Below, piece after piece: positions 33,468-42,714 of a stretch of 64,000 nucleotides of DNA. How positions within the stretch are numbered: the first letter of the stretch is position 1; each line of letters opens with the position of its first letter. The stretch is from assembly GCF_021738965.1 (NCBI RefSeq), contig NZ_JAKKOQ010000008.1, positions 248,001 to 312,000 of the forward strand, written 5' to 3'. The notes under the pieces were generated by a model that was not told the origin of the DNA, did not search any database, and worked only from the letters and a program-made list of their open reading frames with translations. The translations under genes and the position numbers were made by a program. Source of the DNA: Gordonia zhenghanii (GTDB lineage Bacteria; Actinomycetota; Actinomycetes; Mycobacteriales; Mycobacteriaceae).

Positions 33468-33950
33468 CTACTCCGCTGCGTCCAACCGCTCAGCGACGTC
33501 GGCGGGAAAGCCGCCGGTGGCGATGGGACCCCAACGGGTCGGCGTGATGCGGAGGAGTGACTTGTTCTGCAGTCGCATGGCTGCCCGATACTCATCCCAG
33601 TCCGAGTGCTCGCCTGAGATGCTGCGGAAATAGTCGACGAGACCGTCCTCGGCTTCGGGCATGTCGAGCACCTCGGCGGTACCGTCCACCTGCACCCACG
33701 CTTCACCGAACTTGTCGGACAGCACGCACACGCTGACCTGTGGGTTCCGCTTTGCGTTGGCCGTCTTGGCCCGTCCCGGGTAGGTCGCGATCACGATGCG
33801 GCCGTCGGCGTCGACGCCCGCAGTGACAGGTGACATCTGGGGAGAGCCGTCGCCGCGAGACGTGAGGAGGACCATCTGATGACGTGTGCGGACGAAGTCC
33901 AGGAGGTCGGCTAGTTCGACGGAGGATGCGGTTGCGACTGTTCGTGCCAT
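33468..33950 (-). CDS. PPOX-class F420/FMN-dependent oxidoreductase
   Basis: A 160-residue split-barrel flavoprotein. Family features are MVLLTSRGDGSPQMSPVTAGVDADGRIVIATYPGRAKTAN-type strands (residues 26-65), NPQVSVCVLSD, and the later RWGPIATGGFP tail. Members of this size in actinobacteria often use F420 rather than FMN; the cofactor cannot be settled by eye. The gene ends against the repeat cluster. Confidence 0.85.
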   Translation of the reverse strand: MARTVATASSVELADLLDFVRTRHQMVLLTSRGDGSPQMSPVTAGVDADGRIVIATYPGRAKTANAKRNPQVSVCVLSDKFGEAWVQVDGTAEVLDMPEAEDGLVDYFRSISGEHSDWDEYRAAMRLQNKSLLRITPTRWGPIATGGFPADVAERLDAAE

Positions 33951-33975
33951 ACCGCCCTACCCTACGGACGAGTCC

Positions 33976-34926
33976 CTATCCCTGCGGACGGTTCTGGGGC
34001 GAGCCGCCTGGTTTACCTGGACCTCCGGGAGGCGGTCCGCCGCGCCCGCCCGGCGCGGGTCCGCCTGCCTGCGGCTCGGTCTTGGTGTCGACGCCGACCG
34101 GCAGTTTCGCGACGTATCCGGATACCGCGTTGCCGGTGACCGACGCCGTCTGGAGCTTGCCGCCGTCGTCACCGAAGACGTTGTCGCTCGCCAACGTGAT
34201 CTGACTGAGGTTCTGGGCTGAGCCCGAATAGGTCGAGCGCGAGTAGACGGCATCGCAGACCTTCTTCGGCAGTGCCAACTGCGACGTCGCGATGGCCTTC
34301 GTGTGGTCGGTGATCGATCCGACGTCCGGGTACACCTCGAAGTGGATGTGCGGCCACCGGCCCATGTAGCAGCCGGGGACGATCGTCGTGAACGTCACCG
34401 CACCCTTGTCGTCGACTACCTGCACACCGCGCAGAAAGGTCTCGTTCTCGATGCCGTCGCCGTACATCGAGTACTCGCCCTGCGCATTGCAATGCCAGAC
34501 GTAGACGGCGGCCCCGGCGAACGGCTTGCCGCCGCCTGCGATGTCTGTGACGTCGAGTGTCACTGTCAACGGGACACCGTCGGCTGTCGCGCCGCCGCCC
34601 AGACTGGAGGTGATGTCCCTGCGCACTATGCCCGACCGGTCGAGCACGTCGGGGCCGTTCGATCCGTCGCCCGGGTACGGACCCGCAGTCTCGTCGGGGA
34701 TCTCGCCTGCGCTCGTCCCGGACGACGCGGCCGAGGAGCTCGACGACGAGGTGTCACCGGCCCCGTTCGAACATGCTGCGAGCAACGCCGCCGCACCGCC
34801 GGCACCGATGAGTGCCAACACTTTTCGACGACTCGACAGGGTCTGCAGATCGAACGCGGCACCCTGATCGACGATGGGCTCGTCGGGCCGGTGCAGGGCT
34901 CGTCCTTCGTAGGTTCTGACTCTCAT
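33976..34926 (-). CDS. Exported intradiol ring-cleavage dioxygenase-like protein
   Basis: A 316-residue protein with a twin-arginine pair (SSRRKVLALIGAGGAAALLA) and lipobox Cys52, so probably a Tat-exported lipoprotein. The catalytic domain has VYVWHCNAQGEYSMYGD, then PGCYMGRWPHIHFEVYPD, giving candidate iron ligands Tyr152 or Tyr155, Tyr187, His193 and His195 as in catechol and protocatechuate dioxygenases. The last 30 residues are a Gly/Pro-rich tail. Intradiol enzymes are usually cytoplasmic; surface forms exist but their substrates are unclear. ATG at 34926. Confidence 0.85.
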   Translation of the reverse strand: MRVRTYEGRALHRPDEPIVDQGAAFDLQTLSSRRKVLALIGAGGAAALLAACSNGAGDTSSSSSSAASSGTSAGEIPDETAGPYPGDGSNGPDVLDRSGIVRRDITSSLGGGATADGVPLTVTLDVTDIAGGGKPFAGAAVYVWHCNAQGEYSMYGDGIENETFLRGVQVVDDKGAVTFTTIVPGCYMGRWPHIHFEVYPDVGSITDHTKAIATSQLALPKKVCDAVYSRSTYSGSAQNLSQITLASDNVFGDDGGKLQTASVTGNAVSGYVAKLPVGVDTKTEPQAGGPAPGGRGGPPPGGPGKPGGSPQNRPQG

Positions 34927-35060
34927 GAGGTCGATCGTTTCACTGCTTGCTCTCACCGCACTGGACGTCAGCTGGAAGATCGCTGTGCAGAACGAAATTG
35001 TCGGTACCCGGCGATATGGTCCTCGCAAGCAAAACGCCCGCGAGCCCTGAGGAGGCCGAC

Positions 35061-36044
35061 GTGACTGTACTCACCCCCGAACAACGCGACCGTGCGCGCG
35101 GTGCACTCCTCGGTTCAGCAGTCGGCGACGCACTGGGTGTCCCCTACGAGTTCGAGCCTGCCCTGTCGTCTACGACGGAGCCCGTGATGAAGGGCGGCGG
35201 CCTCGGCGACTTCGAGCCTGGCGAGTGGAGCGACGACACAGCCATGATGATGAGCGTGGCTCGCGCAGGAGCGCACCACGGCACGCTGTTGACCCAGACC
35301 GCGCTCGACGAAGTCGCCGACGGATTTCTCGAGTGGTTCGCGTCCGACCCGCCGGATGTCGGGAACCAGACGCGCCGCGTCCTGAGCGACTCGCTTCGGA
35401 ACCGGTCGGCGACCGAGTCCATCAGTGAGACCATGCTGCGGATGTCGACCGCGCTGCGCCAGACGGGTACGAGAACTGGCGGAAACGGCGCTCTGATGCG
35501 CACGGCGCCTGTTGCTCTCGCGCACCTCGACGACCGAGATGCATTGGCGCAGGCTGCCTCAGCAGTCGCCGCGTTGACACATTCCGACGACGATGCCGAA
35601 GACACGTGCGTCCTGTGGTGCGAAGCAGTTCGAATCGCGATCGTCGAGTCACGGATCGACGTCTACACCGGCGTCGACCTGCTCCCAGCGGAGCGTCGCG
35701 ATGTCTGGATGCGCCGACTCGACGAGGCGCGCGAGAACGATCCGAAAGAGTTCACACCGAACGGCTATACCGTCACCGCACTGCAGGCTGCCGCGTCGTC
35801 CATTCTGCACGCGTCTGGCGACGGCGCAGACCATTTTCGGGACGGACTGTTCACCGCGATCCGCATCGGAGACGACACCGACACCGTTGCCGCGATCACC
35901 GGCACGTTGCTTGGCGCGCGGTGGGGTCAGGCAGCGATCCCGACGACCTGGCAGGCCGACGTCCACGGATGGCCCGTCACTGATGGTCGTCCGTCTACCG
36001 CCGACGACCTCGTCGGATTCGCCGACGCGCTCACCCGTGGATAG
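35061..36044 (+). CDS. ADP-ribosylglycohydrolase (DraG-like)
   Basis: A 327-residue member of the ADP-ribosyl-glycohydrolase fold. Metal-site motifs are in order: GDALGVPYEF, WSDDTAMMMSVA, GNGALMRTAPVAL and GDDTDTVAAITG. Such enzymes remove ADP-ribose from Arg residues or hydrolyse related O-acetyl-ADP-ribose. GTG 35061 is chosen because GAGGAGG lies 6 nt upstream; the longer upstream frame has no ribosome site. No ADP-ribosyltransferase gene is visible nearby. Confidence 0.9.
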   Translation: MTVLTPEQRDRARGALLGSAVGDALGVPYEFEPALSSTTEPVMKGGGLGDFEPGEWSDDTAMMMSVARAGAHHGTLLTQTALDEVADGFLEWFASDPPDVGNQTRRVLSDSLRNRSATESISETMLRMSTALRQTGTRTGGNGALMRTAPVALAHLDDRDALAQAASAVAALTHSDDDAEDTCVLWCEAVRIAIVESRIDVYTGVDLLPAERRDVWMRRLDEARENDPKEFTPNGYTVTALQAAASSILHASGDGADHFRDGLFTAIRIGDDTDTVAAITGTLLGARWGQAAIPTTWQADVHGWPVTDGRPSTADDLVGFADALTRG

Positions 36045-36185
36045 CGCAGGTGAGCACCGGCGTAGAGGCCGCCCATCCGCATGTCCCGCCTCGATCGACG
36101 CCGAACCTTACGTGAGAGTCACAAACGCGGCGGCGACTCACCGAAGTCCCCGATTCGGCATCCGCGCCGTGACACAGTGAACGCC

Positions 36186-37193
36186 ATGCGATCGACATGC
36201 GCCCTGTACATCGACGCCGGTTACCTCCTCGCCGCCGCCGCGACGCGGGTCACCGGAACGTCGCTCCGCAGCGGCATCCACGTCGAATACGTGAAGCTCA
36301 TCAGTTCCCTCATCGACACCGCGCAAGAACTGTCCGGGCTGCCGTTGCTGCGGGTCCACTGGTACGACTCGGCGCGCAACGGCGTCCCCGATGCCCGGCA
36401 GGAGCGGATCGGCGAGATCCCGCGCGTCAAACTCCGGCTCGGCCGCTTCGGGATGGATGGCGAGCAGAAAGGCGTCGACCTCCGCATCGGCCTCGACCTC
36501 GTAACGCACGCCCGCAACGACGCATCGGACGTGTTCTTCGTCCTCTCCGGCGACGACGATCTGACCGAGGCCGTCGAGGAGTCCCAGGTCCACGGCATCC
36601 TCGTCAGCCTGCTTGCCGTCCCGAACCTCGAAGGCCGGCCCCACGGCGTCAGCCGACACCTCATTCGCGCGGCAGACGACATCCACACCATCGACGGTGC
36701 GGCGATCGACGACGCCGTCGTCAAGATCGAGCAACCGCCGGTGCCGTGTGTCGACGAACCCCTGCCCGCCGCGGCAGCGGTAACTCCGGCTCCGACGCCT
36801 AAGCCCGGGCCGAAGCCCGGCCGTCCAGCGACGAAGACTCCGCTCGACGTCGCGGCAGCAGTCCGTCAGGCCCCCGAGCCGGGGCCCGAACCCCGAGAGA
36901 TCCTCGCCTACAGTTCGTCGACCGGCTCGGCCGGACACGTCATGCCCGGATACGACGCGGAACTCAGCGACGAGGTCGTCGACGGCGTAGTGGCGCGCGT
37001 GCTCTCCTCATTCCGCGAAAGCGCGACGCCGGAGACGATGGCGACGCTCGAACGGGACAAGCCGTCGATTCCCCGAGACATCGACCGCGCGATGCTGCTC
37101 GACGCGTCCGACGCCCTCGGCATGTACGACCTCGACGACGGTGTCCGATACCGCCTCCGCGCTCGGTTCTGGGAGATGTACAGCGACTCCTGA
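36186..37193 (+). CDS. NYN-domain (PIN-like) putative ribonuclease
   Basis: A 335-residue protein with an N-terminal NYN domain (about 1-165): ALYIDAGYLL supplies the first acidic residue, KGVDLRIGLDLVTHA the second, and FFVLSGDDDLTEAVE the third group, the usual metal cluster of NYN/PIN-like RNases. A Pro-rich linker (PAPTPKPGPKPGRP) leads to a C-terminal helical domain of about 80 residues. The RNA target is unknown. ATG 36186 is used; a GTG three codons upstream is in frame. It faces the same way as the DUF6319 gene downstream. Confidence 0.82.
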   Translation: MRSTCALYIDAGYLLAAAATRVTGTSLRSGIHVEYVKLISSLIDTAQELSGLPLLRVHWYDSARNGVPDARQERIGEIPRVKLRLGRFGMDGEQKGVDLRIGLDLVTHARNDASDVFFVLSGDDDLTEAVEESQVHGILVSLLAVPNLEGRPHGVSRHLIRAADDIHTIDGAAIDDAVVKIEQPPVPCVDEPLPAAAAVTPAPTPKPGPKPGRPATKTPLDVAAAVRQAPEPGPEPREILAYSSSTGSAGHVMPGYDAELSDEVVDGVVARVLSSFRESATPETMATLERDKPSIPRDIDRAMLLDASDALGMYDLDDGVRYRLRARFWEMYSDS

Positions 37194-37274
37194 CCGTTCG
37201 CACACCCGTGCGAAGCTGTCACTCCGGTATGCGAAAATGACGTGAGCAACGGAACTGACCAGAAGGACCCGCCC

Positions 37275-37994
37275 ATGCCTCCGCGCCGCCGCTCGACCCC
37301 CGTGGCCGAGTCGTTGACACCCGACGACCTCACCAAACTGGCCACCGCGTTGGCCGACGGACGACGAGCCACCGTTTACCTTCGCGAAGCCGTTCCCAGC
37401 CTCGGCCTCGAGGAGGGAAGCTCCGCGAAGGTCGTATCGATCGCCGGCACGACAGTCACTGTGAGTCCACGCGGCGTCGACGACGAACTCCCCTACGAGG
37501 CAGACGAATTGCGGATCACGAAGGACGCGCCCCCCAAACCCGAACCAGCCAAGAAGGCTCCGCAGCGTAAAGCGGCGCCCCGTAAGGCCGCACCTCCGGC
37601 TGTGACGCCTGCTCCGAAACCCGCGCCGACCCCCTCTGCGCCAGCCCCGTCGTCGAGCGGTCCGGACGCCACACCCCGCCCTGCCGTCAAGCGCACACCG
37701 AGGAAGGCGACCCCGAAGAAAGCAACGCAGTCGGTCACCGTGACCGTCTACGGCACCACCGACAACGACTGGTTCGTCTCGATGACTCGCGGAGCCAAGA
37801 AACCGCCCCGATCGCGGTCCGTCACACCCGAGGCAGTCGACGCCGCCGTCCGAGAACTCGGTGACGCCACCACCCGCGACGCCGTCACATCGGTACTGAG
37901 TGCCGCTCACGAAGAGGCCCAACGCCGCGTCGAAGAGCTCAGTCGCGAACTGGCGGCCGCGAAACAAGCACTGGCAGCCCTGGAAAAGGCGTGA
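37275..37994 (+). CDS. DUF6319-family basic protein
   Basis: A 239-residue protein that I place in DUF6319. The N-terminal folded part is LTPDDLTKLATALADGRRATVYL, a Lys/Ala/Pro-rich disordered middle resembles histone H1 tails (KKAPQRKAAPRKAAPP), and the C-terminal end forms a coiled coil. Strong basic repeats suggest nucleic-acid binding, but this is inference. The ATG at 37275 has GAAGGA 7 nt upstream; a GTG at 37242 is in frame. The stop overlaps the GTG start of the MFS gene. Confidence 0.78.
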   Translation: MPPRRRSTPVAESLTPDDLTKLATALADGRRATVYLREAVPSLGLEEGSSAKVVSIAGTTVTVSPRGVDDELPYEADELRITKDAPPKPEPAKKAPQRKAAPRKAAPPAVTPAPKPAPTPSAPAPSSSGPDATPRPAVKRTPRKATPKKATQSVTVTVYGTTDNDWFVSMTRGAKKPPRSRSVTPEAVDAAVRELGDATTRDAVTSVLSAAHEEAQRRVEELSRELAAAKQALAALEKA

Positions 37995-39199
37995 CACACA
38001 GCCGGTCCGCCACGACTGCTGAACAGAACACATCCCGCCGCGACGTGCTGATCGTCCTGGCGCTACTGTTCACGGTCGGTTGGGCCACCAATCATTTCGT
38101 CGCGATGATGCCCGTCCTCCATGACGACGAGCACATCTCCGACGCGGCCCTCGAAGGAGCGTTCGCGATCTATGCGATCGGACTCCTGCCCGGACTACTC
38201 ACCGGCGGCGGACTGTCCGACCGCATCGGACGACGTCCCGTGGTGCTCACGGGCGCGACGGGCGCGGCACTCGGAAATCTGCTCATGCTGATCTGGCACA
38301 CCGAGCCGGGGGTGTTCGTCGGTCGGTTCATCGTCGGCCTCGGAGTGGGCCTCGCGGTCAGTGCAGGCACCGCCTGGTCCGCTGATGTCGGCGGCGTCCG
38401 CGGAACCGTACTCGCCGGCCTGACTCTCACCTGCGGATTCGCCATCGGTCCGTTCGCCTCCGGCCTGATCGCCCAGTTCACCGACGGAGCGGCACTGATC
38501 GCACCGTTCGTCGTCACCGTCGTCGCATCGTTGGCAGCGGTCGCAGCCGGGTTCGGAGTCTCGACCCCTCGATCCGCGTCACCCGCACAGGACGACGCCC
38601 CACTCGAGTGCGGCGACTTGCCGGCCGCCCGATCGGACAAGTCACTGTTCCGAGCGCTCGCCACCAGCCTCCCGATGTCGTTGTGGGTGTTCTCGGCGGT
38701 AGCGACGTCGGTGGTCACGATGGCAGGCCGCATGACCGATTTCTCCGGGCCGTGGGTGCCGGGGGTCGCCGCGGTTCTGGCGCTCGGCTCCGGCGTGGTC
38801 AGTCAGGCGCTCGCGCGGCGAGGATCGTGGGGGCCGCCAGCCGGGATCGCGGGCGCACTCCTCGCGGCGACAGGCTTCGTGGTCGTCGCGGTCGGCGGAT
38901 CAGACCCGGCACCGATCGCGTTCCTCATCGCGTCGATCCTCCTCGGCGCAGGGTACGGGCTGTGCCTCCGCGAAGGGCTCCTCGACGTCGAGGAGTACGC
39001 GCCTCCGGAACGACGCGGCCTCGCGACCGGCGTCTACTACGTTGGCACCTACCTCGGGTTCGGTTTGCCGCTCCTGCTGCGCGCCGTCGAACCCTCCGTC
39101 GGCATCGTCGGGCCACTCCTTGTGATCGCCGCCTGCGCCGCAGTTTGCGCACTCGTCCGAGCAGGGCAGATCAGATCGGGGATCCTCGCACGCCACTGA
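37991..39199 (+). CDS. MFS transporter, 12-TM type
   Basis: A 402-residue permease with about 12 hydrophobic helices and motif A GGLSDRIGRRPVVLTGA between helices 2 and 3. The first helix contains FTVGWATNHFVAMMPVL. The family is broad (small-molecule exporters and importers), so no substrate is proposed. GTG 37991 overlaps the DUF6319 stop by 4 bp, indicating coupling with that gene. Confidence 0.85.
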   Translation: MTHSRSATTAEQNTSRRDVLIVLALLFTVGWATNHFVAMMPVLHDDEHISDAALEGAFAIYAIGLLPGLLTGGGLSDRIGRRPVVLTGATGAALGNLLMLIWHTEPGVFVGRFIVGLGVGLAVSAGTAWSADVGGVRGTVLAGLTLTCGFAIGPFASGLIAQFTDGAALIAPFVVTVVASLAAVAAGFGVSTPRSASPAQDDAPLECGDLPAARSDKSLFRALATSLPMSLWVFSAVATSVVTMAGRMTDFSGPWVPGVAAVLALGSGVVSQALARRGSWGPPAGIAGALLAATGFVVVAVGGSDPAPIAFLIASILLGAGYGLCLREGLLDVEEYAPPERRGLATGVYYVGTYLGFGLPLLLRAVEPSVGIVGPLLVIAACAAVCALVRAGQIRSGILARH

Positions 39200-39264
39200 A
39201 CCTCACCTGGTCCCATGCTATGGCGGCAGAGCATTGCCGATGCGATGCCATAGGCTGAACAACG

Positions 39265-42200
39265 ATGCCCGCCGCCCCGTGGAACCCCCAGCAGACCGCC
39301 CAGATCTTGACGTTCTTCGACAAGGGAAGTCTGTCGCGGGGTCGGAGCTACGCGGAGTCGGGTCTCGTGCACGGAATCGAGTGGTCGGGCCACACGCTGT
39401 CCGGACATTCCGAGGGCAGTCACGGGCAGACGTACCGCTGCACGGTGAAGGCTGAGTTCAAGGGTCCGCGCGCGCAGGTCTCCGCCCGCTGCACATGCCC
39501 GGTCAACACGTTCTGCAAGCATTGCGTCGCCCTCGTCGTGACAGCGACCGACACCGGTAAGCCGACGCCACAGGCGGCGTTCGCAGCGGAAGCTCAACCG
39601 CCGAAACCGCCCGCGAGCGCCCTCGAACTCAGCCGTTGGCGGACGCTCGTCGACGAGATCACCTCGCCGAAGGCGTCCGCCGAGGCTCCGACCGACCGCG
39701 GTCCGGAACTGCCGCTCGCACTTCAGTTCTCATTCGATCTCGACTCCCGCGGCCACCGTCGTGTGTACGCGCGCCCGATGACGCACGGAGCCCGCGGCAA
39801 GTGGATCGCCTCGCGCGTCACATGGCGATCGCTGCTGACCACCAACCGGCCCGGCGACAACCACGACCCGACAGCACTCGCCCTCCTCGTCGAGATCGGC
39901 GGCGTGCTCGCCGCACGTACACAGCGGTCGACGCCGCCCGACACTCTGCCCGTCTCGTCGGCGCCCGCCCGCCTCTGGCCGCTCCTGTCTCAAGCCGCAG
40001 AGGTCGGCATCGAGTTCGTCGGTCGGGGCGGCTGGGGACAGCCGCAGACCGTCGCATACGACTCCGCGATCACGACGAGCCTGCATATCGAACGCGTCCA
40101 GAGTCATCTCGACGTCAGTGTCGCCGTCGTCGTCGACGGGCAGCCCGTACTCCCCGACCGCCTTCACCTGATCGGTTCTCCGCGCACCCACGGAGTCGCC
40201 GTCCTCGTCGACCGTCATTTGAGTCTCGGTCCGCTGAGCGAACTCACTCCTTCGGAGATGATGCTGCTCACCACATCGAACAAGCTCTCCGTCCCGGCGA
40301 CCGACGTCGAAGACTTCCGGGCGGCCCTCCCCGCCCTCATCGCCGACCGGACCGTGACGTTCGGGGACGACGTCTTCCCTCCCGACGACGTCGACGGGCC
40401 GCACCCGGTACTGGTCGTCGACTATTCCGGGTACGGAGCCACCACACGCTGGGAGGCCGAGTACATCGCTGAAGGCGAGTCGATCCGCGGAGCACCCGAC
40501 GACCATTCGAATCCCCGCCGGGTCCGGCGCCGCAAGGACGAGCAGCGGATGTGGAAGTCGCTCGTCCCGGAGCTCGCGGACGTCGCCCAGGTCTACGGGG
40601 AATGGTTCGACGAGACCGCCGAGCACCTCATGCGACGCGTCTACCAGGCACCCAGACCGGACGACGCCACCAAACTCGTCGACCTACGCCGACGACTCGC
40701 CGAGGCGAACACCGTCGCGGAGACCGCCGACTTCCTCCCGGTCAGTCACTTCCTACGCGATTGGTCCCTCGACCCGGTCGAGGCCGCCGTCCTGTCCGGC
40801 GAAGTGCTTCCCGACCTCGTCGAAGGCGGCAAGGTTCGCGTCGAGGTGATCGGCGAGCAGCCCGACTACCGCCGCCCGGACCAAGCGCCGGTTCTCCGTT
40901 TCAGTGGCGACGCGACCACCGATTGGTTCGACCTGTCGATCGCGCTCGACGTCGACGGCCATCAGGTCCCGATCGCCGACATCATCGCTGCGCTCGCACG
41001 CGGCGAGACGCACATGCTGCTGTCCGACGACACCTACTTCCCGCTCGACACCCCAGAACTGACGACGCTGCGCGACCGTCTCACCGAGGCTCGTGAACTC
41101 GGGGACCTCACCAGTGACGGCGTCTCGGCGTCGACGTTGAACGTCACGCTGTGGGAGGAACTGCTCGAACTCGGCGTGGTCGACGAGCAGCTCGCGGACT
41201 GGCGGGATCGGCTCGCTCGGCTCGCGATCGCCAAACCGCCTGCCCCGGTGACACCGCCCGCCAGGTTGGACGCCGACTTGCGAAGCTACCAGCAGGACGG
41301 ACTCGATTGGCTCACGTTCTTGTGGGACAACGGCCTCGGCGGCATCTTGGCCGACGACATGGGACTCGGCAAGACCTTGCAGACTCTCGCACTCTTCCAA
41401 CACGTCGTCGACGACGATCCGATCGCTCGCTTCCTGGTGGTCGCGCCGACCTCCGTCGTCGGCAACTGGGCGGCCGAGGTCCGACGGTTCGTCCCCGATC
41501 TGCGGGTCGCAGTGGTCGGTTCCACCGAGAAGCGCGCGGGGACCTCCCTGTCCGAACAGATCGCAGGCGCGCAGATCGTCGTGACGTCGTACGCGTTGCT
41601 GCGGATCGATTACGAAGCGTTCGAGGACATCACGTGGTCGGGCATGGTCCTCGACGAGGCACAGTTCGTGAAGAATCGGGCGTCCAAGACCCACCAGGCG
41701 GCTCGACGTCTGCCCGCCGCGTTCAAGCTCGCGATCACCGGCACCCCGCTGGAGAACCGCGTTATGGAGCTGTGGTCCCTGGTCTCGATCGTCGCGCCGG
41801 GACTGTACAGCTCGCCGAAGACCTTCAACGAACACTTCGCCGACCCGATCGAGAAGGGTTCCGAGCCCGAGCGGCTCGCCGTCCTACGACGACGCCTGCG
41901 GCCGATCATGTTGCGCCGCACCAAGGCTCAAGTACTCGCCGACCTGCCCGAGAAGCAAGAGCAACTGCTCCCCCTCGACCTGAACGACGACCACCGCAAG
42001 ATCTACGACACGTTCCTCGCCCGCGAGCGCCAGAACATGCTCGGCCTCCTCGACGACTGGGAGGGCAACCAGATCAAGATCCTGCGCGCCCTCACCCGCC
42101 TGCGTCAGCTCAGCCTGCACCCGGGCCTCGTCGACGAGCAGCATGCCGGGCTGGAGTCGGCGAAGATCGCCTACCTGTCCGAGCAGATCCCGATCCTGGC

Positions 42201-42666
42201 CGCAGAGGGGCACAGCGCCCTCATCTTCTCCAGCTTCACCGGGTTCCTGAAACTCGTCGCCGCTCAGTTCGAGAAAGACTGCGTCGAGTACAGCTACCTC
42301 GACGGCACGATGTCGGCAGCCAAGCGAGCCGAACAGATCGAGCAGTTCACGGCCGGGCACACCGGCGCGTTTCTGATCAGCTTGAAGGCAGGCGGTTTCG
42401 GACTCAACCTGACGGCGGCCGACTACTGCTTCATGACCGACCCGTGGTGGAACCCGGCAGCCGAAGCGCAGGCCGTCGATCGCGCCCACCGCATCGGCCA
42501 GCACCGTGCCGTCACGGTCTACCGCATGGTGTCGACCGGCACGATCGAGGAAAAGGTCATCGACCTGCAGGAGCGCAAGCGCGAACTGTTCAACGCACTC
42601 ATCGACGACGGCGCGGCCTTCTCGGGCAAGGTCACCGCCGCCGATGTCCGCGGCCTGCTGGAGTAA
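39265..42666 (+). CDS. SWIM zinc-finger SNF2-type helicase
   Basis: A 1133-residue Swi2/Snf2 ATPase. The SWIM motif CTCPVNTFCKHCVALVV lies at about residues 76-92. Residues 150-660 are an uncharacterised SNF2-accessory region. The motor follows: motif I DDMGLGKTLQTLALF near 696, DEAQ box MVLDEAQFVKN near 797, and the C-terminal RecA lobe ending in PWWNPAAEAQAVDRAHRIGQ near 1060-1080. It probably remodels protein-DNA complexes. Mycobacterial HelZ has a similar architecture. ATG 39265 is used; no partner gene is coupled to it. Confidence 0.93.
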   Translation: MPAAPWNPQQTAQILTFFDKGSLSRGRSYAESGLVHGIEWSGHTLSGHSEGSHGQTYRCTVKAEFKGPRAQVSARCTCPVNTFCKHCVALVVTATDTGKPTPQAAFAAEAQPPKPPASALELSRWRTLVDEITSPKASAEAPTDRGPELPLALQFSFDLDSRGHRRVYARPMTHGARGKWIASRVTWRSLLTTNRPGDNHDPTALALLVEIGGVLAARTQRSTPPDTLPVSSAPARLWPLLSQAAEVGIEFVGRGGWGQPQTVAYDSAITTSLHIERVQSHLDVSVAVVVDGQPVLPDRLHLIGSPRTHGVAVLVDRHLSLGPLSELTPSEMMLLTTSNKLSVPATDVEDFRAALPALIADRTVTFGDDVFPPDDVDGPHPVLVVDYSGYGATTRWEAEYIAEGESIRGAPDDHSNPRRVRRRKDEQRMWKSLVPELADVAQVYGEWFDETAEHLMRRVYQAPRPDDATKLVDLRRRLAEANTVAETADFLPVSHFLRDWSLDPVEAAVLSGEVLPDLVEGGKVRVEVIGEQPDYRRPDQAPVLRFSGDATTDWFDLSIALDVDGHQVPIADIIAALARGETHMLLSDDTYFPLDTPELTTLRDRLTEARELGDLTSDGVSASTLNVTLWEELLELGVVDEQLADWRDRLARLAIAKPPAPVTPPARLDADLRSYQQDGLDWLTFLWDNGLGGILADDMGLGKTLQTLALFQHVVDDDPIARFLVVAPTSVVGNWAAEVRRFVPDLRVAVVGSTEKRAGTSLSEQIAGAQIVVTSYALLRIDYEAFEDITWSGMVLDEAQFVKNRASKTHQAARRLPAAFKLAITGTPLENRVMELWSLVSIVAPGLYSSPKTFNEHFADPIEKGSEPERLAVLRRRLRPIMLRRTKAQVLADLPEKQEQLLPLDLNDDHRKIYDTFLARERQNMLGLLDDWEGNQIKILRALTRLRQLSLHPGLVDEQHAGLESAKIAYLSEQIPILAAEGHSALIFSSFTGFLKLVAAQFEKDCVEYSYLDGTMSAAKRAEQIEQFTAGHTGAFLISLKAGGFGLNLTAADYCFMTDPWWNPAAEAQAVDRAHRIGQHRAVTVYRMVSTGTIEEKVIDLQERKRELFNALIDDGAAFSGKVTAADVRGLLE

Positions 42667-42714
42667 CCGCGCATGCCCTGTCGAGACGAGACAGTCGGCG
42701 TACCGTGAGATGTC

